A stretch of DNA of 10,089 bases from DASQVO01 sp035640715 (GTDB lineage: Bacteria; Actinomycetota; Actinomycetes; Streptosporangiales; Streptosporangiaceae): contig DASQVO010000188.1 of NCBI GenBank assembly GCA_035640715.1, positions 1 to 10,089 on the forward strand, read 5' to 3'. Each line of letters opens with the position of its first letter. Position 1 is the stretch's first letter. The notes beneath the pieces are model-generated. The model was given only the letters and a program-made list of their open reading frames with translations, ran no database searches and was not told the DNA's origin. Both the position numbers and the translations under genes were made by a program. Below are positions 5,192 to 10,089 of this stretch, in pieces.

Positions 5192-6727
5192 TTACACGGG
5201 CCGGGAAGGCCCGGCTGGGGGCAGCACGGGAAGGCCGCGTGGCGGCCCGGCGTCGATGAGCCGCCATAGCGCCGCCGTGTCGAGATGGCCCGCGACCAGG
5301 TCGCCGAGGGCATCGAGACGCGCCTCGCGCAGCCACGCGAAGTCAGTATCCGGCGCCGGAGTGAAGTCCCGGCCCGCGAGGGATGCGACCTCGGCCAGGA
5401 ACGACCGCCTGAACTCGTCGTTTTCCATCGTGCCGTGCCAGCTCGTCCCCCACACGGCACCGCCCGGTCCGCCCCGGCAGCCGTCGAGGAACGGCTCACA
5501 GCCGTCGGCCGTCAGCCGCACGATGCCGTGGTGGATCTCGTATCCGGCGACCGCAGCACCGAGCGCACGGCCCACCGGCCGGCCCAGCCTCTTCTCGGCA
5601 CCGAACTCCACCCGCACCGGCAGCAGCCCGAGGCCTGCCACCTCTCCTGCGCCGGACTCCACCCAGTCCTCGATCTGGTGGGCGAGCATCTGGTAGCCAC
5701 CGCAGACGCCGAGCACCGGCCGGCCGGACCGCCCGCGCTCGGTGATGACGGCGGCGAGGCCCCGTTCCCGCAGCCACGCGAGGTCGGCGACGGTCGCCCG
5801 CGATCCAGGCAGCACGACGAGATCGGCGTCGGCGAGCTCGGCCGGCTCGCTGGCGAACCGGACGAGCACGCCCGGCTCGGCGGCGAGCGCGTCAATGTCG
5901 GTGAAGTTGCTGATCCGCGGCAGCCGGACCACGCTGACCCGCAGGACATCGTTGCCGAACGGGGTCGTGGTGACACCCGCTGGCCCGGCCAGTCGTGGGG
6001 AACTGGTGAGAGCCAGTGAGTCCTCGGCGTCCAGCCACAGGCCCTCGGTCCATGGCAGCACGCCAAGCAGCGGGCGGCCGGTGAGCTGCCCGAGCATCGT
6101 TATCCCGCTGCTCAGCAGCTCCGGCGCGCCGCGGAACTTGTTGATGACAAAGCCGGAGACAAGCTCCTGATCGGCGGGGGCCAGCAGGGCGAGCGTTCCG
6201 TACATCGCCGCGAACACGCCGCCCCGGTCGATATCGCCCACGACGATGACCGGCAGCCCGGCGGCCCTGGCGAGTCCCATGTTCGCGACGTCGGTGTCCC
6301 GCAGGTTGATCTCCGCGGGACTGCCGGCGCCTTCACAGATCACGACGTCGAACTGGCCGCGCAGCCGTTCGAGGCTGGCGACGGCGACGTCGCGCAGCCG
6401 CCCGGCCATGGACCGGTATGTGACCGCGTCCGCCTCCGCGGCCGGGCGGCCGAGCACGACCACCTGGCTGCGCCGGTCACCGCCCGGCTTGAGCAGGATC
6501 GGGTTCATGTCCGCCGTCGGCTCGACGCCAGCGGCCGCCGCCTGCATGACCTGAGCGCGGCCGATCTCCGCGCCGCCGGGCGTGACGAAGGAGTTGAGCG
6601 ACATGTTCTGCGCCTTGAACGGCGCAACCTTCACGCCCTGCCGGGCAAGCCAGCGGCACACGCCTGCCGTGACCACGCTCTTGCCCGCGTCGGAACTGGT
6701 GCCAGCGACGAGCAGTGCCCCCCTCAC
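5192..6727 (-). CDS. cobQ: Cobyric acid synthase, glutamine-hydrolysing
   Basis: CobQ (CbiP) amidates the b, d, e and g side chains of adenosylcobyrinic acid a,c-diamide with ATP and glutamine. The 511-residue product has an N-terminal synthetase domain: GTSSDAGKSVVTAG at 9-22 (ATP loop), FKAQNMSLNSFVT at 37-49, ADMNPILLKPGGD at 72-84, EGAGSPAEINL at 132-142 and VVGDIDRGGVFA at 162-173. The C-terminal class I-like glutaminase domain follows: VVLPGSRATVADLAWL around 304-319, the nucleophile Cys342 in LGVCGGYQ, YEIHHG at 396-401 and the catalytic His431 in GTSWHGTMEND. The GTG at 6727 is chosen because it overlaps the cobD stop as GTGA, has GGGGAG 8 nt upstream, and puts the first strand GALLVAGT where the family has it; an ATG at 6760 would add 11 residues inside cobD. 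The C-terminus ends in a Pro-rich tail. Confidence 0.96.
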   Translation of the reverse strand: MRGALLVAGTSSDAGKSVVTAGVCRWLARQGVKVAPFKAQNMSLNSFVTPGGAEIGRAQVMQAAAAGVEPTADMNPILLKPGGDRRSQVVVLGRPAAEADAVTYRSMAGRLRDVAVASLERLRGQFDVVICEGAGSPAEINLRDTDVANMGLARAAGLPVIVVGDIDRGGVFAAMYGTLALLAPADQELVSGFVINKFRGAPELLSSGITMLGQLTGRPLLGVLPWTEGLWLDAEDSLALTSSPRLAGPAGVTTTPFGNDVLRVSVVRLPRISNFTDIDALAAEPGVLVRFASEPAELADADLVVLPGSRATVADLAWLRERGLAAVITERGRSGRPVLGVCGGYQMLAHQIEDWVESGAGEVAGLGLLPVRVEFGAEKRLGRPVGRALGAAVAGYEIHHGIVRLTADGCEPFLDGCRGGPGGAVWGTSWHGTMENDEFRRSFLAEVASLAGRDFTPAPDTDFAWLREARLDALGDLVAGHLDTAALWRLIDAGPPRGLPVLPPAGPSRPV

Positions 6728-7752
6728 CGCCCCCGCTCCCCACTCCCCAGACCGCCACATCCCCGCCGCGCATGGAAAACCATGTCCGCCGCGAGGGGGA
6801 TGAGTGACGCCAGGGCGGCCGCGGAGATCGTCACGGCCCGGGACAGCCGCGCCGCGCGGCGGATGTCCGCCGTCTCCGGAGGGCGGCCGTCGCCGAGTTC
6901 GGGGCGGTGCTCGGTGACACCGGCGTAGGTGTTGGCCCCGCCCAGCCTGAGGCCCAGCGCGCCGGCGAACGCCGCCTCCGGGCGTCCCGCGTTCGGGCTC
7001 GGATGCCGGGCGCCGTAGCGGCGCACGGCGCGCAGTGCCGCCGCCCGGCTTCCGCCGACGGCCGGCGCGCAGACGGCGGTAAGTGCCGCTGTCACCCGCG
7101 CGGGAACCCAGTTGGCGACGTCATCCAGGCGCGCCGACGCCCAGCCGAATCTCGCGTACCGGGGCGAGCGGTAGCCGATCATCGCGTCAAGAGTGTTCAC
7201 CGCCCGGTAGGCGGCCATTCCCGGCAGCCCCGCAACCGCTGCCCAGAACAGCGGAGCGACCGCCGCGTCGCTGGTGTTCTCTGCCACGGACTCGACGACG
7301 GCCCTGGCGAGGCCCTTCGCGTCAAGGCCGCCGGGATCCCTCCCGCAGAGGCCCGGAAGCGCATCGCGCGCGGCGGCAAGATCGCCGGCGTCGAGTGCCA
7401 CCGCCATCCGTTCGGCTTCAGCTCGAAGCGAGCGGGCACCGGTGACTGCCCAGGCCGTGGCGGCGACCGCCGCGCCCCGCAGCAGTGGCCGGTCTCGCGT
7501 GAGGCGGTGTGCGGCGACGGCCGGCAGCGCGGCGGCAAGCACGCAGGCGCCCGTGTAGGCGGCGCCGCGGAGCCTGCCGTCGGCATAGACGCGGGCCTCC
7601 AGCCGTGTGGCGGCGCGGCCGAAGGCGGCGACCGGGTGCCCGCGCCGCGGGTCGCCGGCCAGCGCGTCCATCGCCAGGCCAGCAACCAGGCCAGCCGCCA
7701 GCGGCACGTTGCGGCTCGGTCCGCGGCGGCGCCTAGCCACGGTTCTCCCCAT
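6724..7752 (-). CDS. cobD: Adenosylcobinamide-phosphate synthase (CbiB/CobD), membrane protein
   Basis: CobD/CbiB attaches (R)-1-amino-2-propanol or its phosphate to adenosylcobyric acid, the step after CobQ, and is an integral membrane protein. The 342-residue product has GDPRRGHPVAAFGR at 33-46, VVESVAENTSDAAVAPLFW at 152-170, YRAVNTLDAMIGYRSPRY at 182-199, RFGWASARLDDVANWVPAR at 201-219 and RHPSPNAGRPEAAFAGALG at 249-267, all hallmark CbiB motifs. Hydrophobic segments lie near 16-33, 65-83, 91-106, 166-188, 216-234 and 306-326. The start is uncertain: ATG 7752 (used) has no Shine-Dalgarno, whereas GTG 7740 has GGGGAG four bases upstream and would remove only four residues. The TGA overlaps the cobQ GTG, indicating translational coupling. 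No other cobalamin genes are in the window. Confidence 0.95.
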   Translation of the reverse strand: MGRTVARRRRGPSRNVPLAAGLVAGLAMDALAGDPRRGHPVAAFGRAATRLEARVYADGRLRGAAYTGACVLAAALPAVAAHRLTRDRPLLRGAAVAATAWAVTGARSLRAEAERMAVALDAGDLAAARDALPGLCGRDPGGLDAKGLARAVVESVAENTSDAAVAPLFWAAVAGLPGMAAYRAVNTLDAMIGYRSPRYARFGWASARLDDVANWVPARVTAALTAVCAPAVGGSRAAALRAVRRYGARHPSPNAGRPEAAFAGALGLRLGGANTYAGVTEHRPELGDGRPPETADIRRAARLSRAVTISAAALASLIPLAADMVFHARRGCGGLGSGERGR

Positions 7753-7769
7753 CCACGTCACAGGAACTG

Positions 7770-7798
7770 ACCATACGAGGAAACCACCGCCACCGTAA
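7770..7798 (-). promoter_or_regulatory. Candidate promoter of the cobD-cobQ unit
   Basis: On the minus strand TTACGG (7798-7793) and TATGGT (7775-7770) are separated by 17 bp. The -10 fits TANNNT; the -35 is a poor match to TTGAC. Transcription would begin near 7763, giving a leader of roughly 10 nt to ATG 7752 or 23 nt to GTG 7740. It lies in the 80-bp gap between the kinase gene stop and cobD. I see no cobalamin riboswitch: the gap is too short to hold one and no B12-box is recognisable. Confidence 0.33.
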
Positions 7799-7832
7799 CC
7801 CGTCCCCGTGGGTCCTGCCCGTGCCTTGCGGG

Positions 7833-8906
7833 TTAACTCAAGCGCGCTTCGATCTCCCGCCTGTTGCGTTCCAGCCACGCCGCCGAGCGAAGGAGCCTCT
7901 CCCCCACCCCCTGGTCCAGCATCCGCGTCCAGGCGCCGCCGCGGGCACTGGCGCGCTGGGCAATGGTGACGCGGGAGCGCCGCAGCCACGATACGGCAAC
8001 GGGCACGAGCCGAGCGCGTGCGGGGCGGGGCAGACCATATGCCTCGCAGAAGACGGCCACCCGTGCCGCGGCATCGGCATCCCGCAGTGCTGGGGCACGG
8101 TCGGCAGGATCGGCGAGCGGGGCCCAGTACCGCAGCGTCTGGATGACGTCGACGAGCCGGGTGCCTGGTCTGGCCAGGTCAAAATCGATAAATGCATAAG
8201 GCCGCGGGCCTGCGGGCCCGTCGCGGAAAATTACGTTCTCCAGGTTCACGTCACAGTGGCAGATAATTTCGGGCGGCCCGTCCACCAGTTGCGTCAGCGC
8301 ACCATCCCAGAGTGCGCCGGACGGGGGCTTGAAGCTGGCCACTGCCTGGTGATAGCCGTACTGCAACTCGGCCAGGGCGACCAGCGTCGATTCGGCAAGC
8401 GCGTAGGCGGGCAACGGCCGGAGCGGCACCTTCCCCGGCAGGTACGTAAGGACCTCCCGGTTCTTCGCGTCGATGCCGAGTACGCGCGGCGAGCCCTCGA
8501 AACCCACGTCTTCAAGGTGCCGCAGCAGCGCGTGCACGGCGGGAGTGTGCAGCCCGACCGGACGCCGGACGGTGCCGCCGATGCGGACGACGCCGGGGGT
8601 AATGTCGCCGCCGGACAACGGAATCTCGACGTCGCCGTTGGCGGTGCCGGCACGCTGCGGCGCGCTGAGCGCACGATCCCGGATGGAGCCAGCGTCATCG
8701 TTAGCGCCCCCGTTTTCGTGCTCACGCAACGCGTGCCACTCTGTGCTGCCTCTGTGCCATCGGCCCAGGGCGGAATGGGCGGTCCCGCCGATGTGGCTAC
8801 GGGCCCTGCCGCTGCTATGCCCATCCGCGCCACCATCTGCTCCGTCATCTGGGGCCGGCCGGCGGCCAGGGGAGCTCACATTTAGTCCACTTGGTGGAGA
8901 AGTCAT
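7833..8906 (-). CDS. APH/choline-kinase-fold phosphotransferase of unknown substrate
   Basis: The product has the aminoglycoside phosphotransferase (protein-kinase-like) fold. The N-lobe begins around residue 92 with VEIPLSGGDITPGVVRIGG, a glycine-rich nucleotide region, followed by VGFEGSPRVLGID and REVLTYLPGKV. The catalytic loop is ICHCDVNLENVIF at 215-227, with Asp219 and Asn224 matching H-x-D-x-x-x-x-N, and the metal-binding IDFD is at 240-243, followed by LARPGTRLVDVIQTLRYWAPLAD. Many actinomycetes carry such proteins of unknown role; a resistance function cannot be claimed. The start is doubtful. From ATG 8906 the protein is 357 residues, but residues 1-90 are low-complexity and unlike the family; GTG 8879 or a TTG near residue 60 are alternatives, and no strong Shine-Dalgarno marks any of them. 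A TATCGT box eight bases before ATG 8906 would fit a leaderless mRNA. The stop is 80 bp before cobD. Confidence 0.85.
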   Translation of the reverse strand: MTSPPSGLNVSSPGRRPAPDDGADGGADGHSSGRARSHIGGTAHSALGRWHRGSTEWHALREHENGGANDDAGSIRDRALSAPQRAGTANGDVEIPLSGGDITPGVVRIGGTVRRPVGLHTPAVHALLRHLEDVGFEGSPRVLGIDAKNREVLTYLPGKVPLRPLPAYALAESTLVALAELQYGYHQAVASFKPPSGALWDGALTQLVDGPPEIICHCDVNLENVIFRDGPAGPRPYAFIDFDLARPGTRLVDVIQTLRYWAPLADPADRAPALRDADAAARVAVFCEAYGLPRPARARLVPVAVSWLRRSRVTIAQRASARGGAWTRMLDQGVGERLLRSAAWLERNRREIEARLS

Positions 8907-8973
8907 GACAATTGACGATAATGCGTTACCGGCCGGTACAGCGAGTCGGCTAAGTAAACTGTTGAGCAAATAA
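8905..8973 (+). CDS. Possible 22-residue small ORF, no recognised function
   Basis: On the plus strand GGTGGAG (8893-8899) lies five bases before an ATG at 8905, and the frame runs 22 codons to TAA at 8971-8973. The peptide starts MTIDDNALPAGTAS and ends in a basic amphipathic stretch RLSKLLSK; it has no Cys and no signal peptide. Codon choice is A/T-rich (ACA, ATT, AAT, TTA, CTA, AAA), unlike the neighbouring genes, and includes a TTA codon, which in Streptomyces makes translation depend on the bldA tRNA. Its ATG shares the CATG at 8904-8907 with the proposed start of the kinase gene on the other strand, so the two starts overlap head-on. No convincing promoter precedes it. It may be a real small peptide, a relic, or chance. 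Confidence 0.25.
   Translation: MTIDDNALPAGTASRLSKLLSK
8915..8938 (-). promoter_or_regulatory. Candidate -10 box and 12-bp palindrome upstream of the kinase gene
   Basis: On the minus strand TATCGT (8920-8915) fits the TANNNT -10 pattern and lies eight bases before ATG 8906. Immediately upstream, TACCGGCCGGTA (8927-8938) is a perfect 12-bp palindrome that would occupy the -35/-10 spacer, a typical position for a repressor site. No -35 box is visible. The same bases are codons of the small plus-strand ORF. Confidence 0.3.
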
Positions 8974-9219
8974 GGTTTGCGGCCACGGATCCGGGGCCCA
9001 CCGCAGCCTCTTTCCGGACAAATGGTGCATAAATACCTCTTGAGGCTAATGACGGTCATGTGTCTCTAACGTCACAGAGGCAACTTACGGATCCGCCGGG
9101 CACGCGCCAGATCACGCCGTGCAGCAGTACCCCTGCCCGCGCCACGCGGTAACGCGACGCAGCCAGGAACTCCTGAACATGAACGCTTAAGATCAAGTGG
9201 AATCGATCTTGTGGCGGGT

Positions 9220-9228
9220 TGATACACT
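9220..9228 (+). promoter_or_regulatory. Extended -10 promoter motif
   Basis: TGATACACT matches the extended -10 pattern TGN-TANNNT exactly. Transcription would start near 9235, about 175 bases before the mature tRNA 5' end and just before the short open frame at 9241. No -35 element is visible. The dyad AAGATC/GATCTT (9189-9210) lies directly upstream and could be an operator. This could drive a long tRNA precursor or a vanished gene. Confidence 0.28.
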
Positions 9229-9393
9229 GCGTAGCCGACGGTGCCGCCTGAGCTGGCCGGCCTCCTCGCCGAGGCCAGCCACATCGACATCTCGATGAGC
9301 TCACTGTGGTACTACATCCCCTGTCAGCTCGTGGGTACAAAGCCCTTGAGACACGTAGCGACCTGCCTGTGGCCATCACGTGACCTTGACCAT

Positions 9394-9407
9394 GCACAAT
9401 GTTGTGC
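9394..9407. repeat. 14-bp dyad immediately before tRNA-Arg
   Basis: GCACAA-TG-TTGTGC is a perfect six-base inverted repeat with a two-base centre, ending three bases before the first base of the mature tRNA. A TTGACC box (9386-9391) lies just before it but is too close to the tRNA to act as its -35. As DNA it could be a protein-binding site; as RNA the two-base loop is too tight unless inner pairs open. Confidence 0.4.
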
Positions 9408-9410
9408 CGG

Positions 9411-9484
9411 GCGCCCGTAGCTCAGTCGGATAGAGCAGCTGCCTTCTAAGCAGTAGGTCGCAGGTTCGAGTCCTGCCGGGCGCG
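9411..9484 (+). tRNA. tRNA-Arg, anticodon TCT
   Basis: A full cloverleaf can be drawn. The acceptor stem is GCGCCCG (9411-9417) with CGGGCGC (9477-9483), discriminator G9484. The D stem is GCTC (9420-9423) with GAGC (9433-9436). The anticodon stem GCTGC/GCAGT (9438-9442 with 9450-9454, one G-U pair) carries the loop CTTCTAA (9443-9449), giving anticodon TCT at 9445-9447. The T arm is GCAGG TTCGAGT CCTGC (9460-9476). CCA is not encoded. This tRNA reads AGA and AGG, rare codons in high-GC actinobacteria. A recombinase gene points toward its 3' end from 52 bp away, so the tRNA is the likely integration site of a mobile element. Confidence 0.97.
9450..9484 (+). mobile_element. Presumed attachment (att) site at the tRNA-Arg 3' end
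   Basis: Tyrosine-recombinase elements of actinomycetes commonly integrate in the 3' half of a tRNA gene and rebuild it from their own copy. Here the intact 3' part of tRNA-Arg is followed by 52 bp and then the recombinase, so the crossover core should lie in the anticodon-to-T-arm end of this tRNA. The exact limits cannot be set because the second copy, expected at the far end of the element, is outside the window. Confidence 0.5.
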
Positions 9485-9521
9485 CTGACCAGAAATCCCA
9501 TGTCAGCGAACGTATCGCGGT

Positions 9522-9534
9522 GTGCGTCGCGCAC
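9522..9534 (-). terminator. Small hairpin after the recombinase gene
   Basis: GTGCG TCG CGCAC forms a five-pair stem directly beyond the recombinase stop (TGA, 9539-9537). There is no T-run. A second, weaker dyad GCGA/TCGC lies at 9505-9517. In the 52 bases between the tRNA and the recombinase these could be a weak terminator or recombinase arm-binding sites. Confidence 0.25.
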
Positions 9535-9536
9535 GG

Positions 9537-10089
9537 TCACGATGCCTTCCGCCGCCGCCGTGCCCGTTGCGTGCCCGATGGCGTCGTCTTGGACCGGCCC
9601 AGCTCCCCCGCCGCCTTCTTGCTCAGCGCGTCCGCGATGGCCTGCTGCCGCTCGTTGCTGCCGTGCAGATACACCATGGCGGCGCGGGCCGTTGAGTGGC
9701 CCATGCGGTCCATCAGCTCGCGAAGGTTGGCACCCGCGCCCGCCGCGAGCATGTTGCCGGTATGGCGCAGGTCGTGAAAGTGGATCACTGGGAGCCCTGC
9801 CGCCTTGAGAGCGGGCAGCCAGACCCGGCGGCGGAAGTTGGTGTGCCTGAGTGGCCCGCCCCTCGGGCTGGTGAACACGAGCCCGTCATCACCGGGCGCG
9901 GCGTAGGTCACGATGTGCGAGGCGAGGTCGGGCATGATCAGCTCGGGAATCGCCACGGTGCGCTGACCGGCGTCTGACTTGGGCGGCCCGAACACGAACC
10001 CGCCGCCGTGCGGCTGGCTCAGTTGCCGGATCACCCGGACCGTGCGGGCCTGGATGTCGATGTCCGATCGCCGCAGCGCGGCCAGCTCA
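9537..10089 (-). CDS. Tyrosine recombinase/integrase, C-terminal catalytic part (5' end beyond window)
   Basis: The frame is open from the right edge (10088) to TGA at 9539-9537, giving 183 visible residues. It begins ELAALRRSDIDIQARTVRV, just after where the first catalytic Arg (GLRxGE) would be. Then come the beta-hairpin with Lys in GPPKSDAGQRTVAIP, the HDLRHTGNM box (codons near 9776-9760, His and Arg of the catalytic set), LRELMDRMGHST with the third-motif His, and the nucleophile Tyr in MVYLHGS at 9671-9669. All catalytic residues expected in this part are present, so the enzyme looks intact. The C-terminus is a basic tail (RARRRRKAS). It is of the phage/AICE integrase type that acts at tRNA genes. 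The N-terminal SAM-like and arm-binding domains, and any adjacent excisionase, lie outside the window. An ATG/GTG inside the visible frame, such as GTG 10034, is not the true start. Confidence 0.95.
   Translation of the reverse strand, partial: ELAALRRSDIDIQARTVRVIRQLSQPHGGGFVFGPPKSDAGQRTVAIPELIMPDLASHIVTYAAPGDDGLVFTSPRGGPLRHTNFRRRVWLPALKAAGLPVIHFHDLRHTGNMLAAGAGANLRELMDRMGHSTARAAMVYLHGSNERQQAIADALSKKAAGELGRSKTTPSGTQRARRRRKAS

Larger units (their letters stand above)
8974..9410. other. Gene-poor, lower-GC stretch between the kinase gene and the tRNA
   Basis: No gene can be supported in these 437 bases. Short open frames exist on both strands (for instance plus-strand GTG 9241 to TAG 9420, 59 codons, running into the tRNA), but none has a good ribosome binding site or a recognisable product. 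The patches at about 9020-9065 and 9175-9235 are clearly richer in A+T than the surrounding genes. An inverted repeat AAGATC/GATCTT with a 10-base spacer lies at 9189-9210. The stretch may be spacer DNA or the eroded remains of earlier insertions at the tRNA locus. Confidence 0.6.

Noticed and set aside
6907..7770. A 287-codon plus-strand frame opposite cobD.
   Set aside because: It is a mirror of cobD caused by GC bias; the CbiB motifs on the minus strand are unambiguous.
7753..7832. A cobalamin riboswitch ahead of cobD.
   Set aside because: The gap is only 80 bp and no B12-box-like sequence is visible; aptamers of this class need about 200 bases.
7821..8885. A 354-codon plus-strand frame opposite the kinase gene.
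   Set aside because: The minus strand carries the kinase catalytic motifs; the plus-strand product has no recognisable pattern. The small ORF at 8905 is in a different frame and is treated separately.
7833..8906. Calling the APH-fold protein an aminoglycoside resistance enzyme.
   Set aside because: The fold is shared by many kinases of small molecules; nothing in the sequence or context points to an antibiotic substrate.
8905..8973. Reading the 22-codon ORF as a RiPP precursor served by the neighbouring kinase (split lanthipeptide-synthetase type).
   Set aside because: The peptide has no Cys, is much shorter than such precursors, and no lyase, HopA1-like, protease or transporter gene is nearby.
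9056..9397. A 113-codon minus-strand frame between the kinase gene and the tRNA.
   Set aside because: It starts with GTG without a ribosome binding site, its first part is opposite other short frames, codon usage is mixed and the product is not recognisable.

Overview
The window is high-GC DNA with strong G/C bias at third codon positions. GTG starts are in use and the gene families match those of filamentous actinomycetes, so I read it as an actinobacterial chromosome (Streptomyces/Streptosporangiales-like; the genus cannot be fixed from this sequence). Most of it is ordinary core metabolism. The right end runs into the edge of an integrated mobile element.

Left part, plus strand (1-2113): the last 91 codons of a GH2 beta-galactosidase-type glycoside hydrolase, an SsuD-like FMNH2-dependent (LLM-class) monooxygenase, and a GNAT acetyltransferase whose 3' end overlaps the convergent metF by 49 bp.

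Middle part, minus strand (2065-8906), in order of transcription from the right: an APH-fold kinase, then cobD/cbiB (adenosylcobinamide-phosphate synthase) joined to cobQ (cobyric acid synthase) by a GTGA start/stop overlap, a HAD-family hydrolase, an Ohr-type peroxide reductase, thiE (thiamine phosphate synthase) and metF (methylenetetrahydrofolate reductase). Three of the seven make cofactors (cobalamin twice, thiamine once). metF supplies the methyl donor for methionine synthase, which in its MetH form needs cobalamin. That link is metabolic; the spacing suggests several short transcription units rather than one operon.

Right part (8907-10089): about 500 bp of lower-GC DNA with no convincing gene except a possible 22-residue ORF with a good ribosome binding site, several dyads and an extended -10 motif. 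Then come a tRNA-Arg(UCU) gene and, 52 bp behind its 3' end, the C-terminal catalytic part of a tyrosine recombinase that leaves the window still open. This is the usual arrangement of an integrative element (phage, ICE/AICE or island) inserted at a tRNA 3' end, so the element's cargo should lie to the right of this window.

I do not see a clear undescribed defence or biosynthetic system here. The items most worth a second look are the tRNA/integrase junction, the small ORF sharing its CATG start with the kinase gene on the other strand, the unusual N-terminal extension of that kinase, and the 11-bp perfect hairpin at the ohr/thiE junction.
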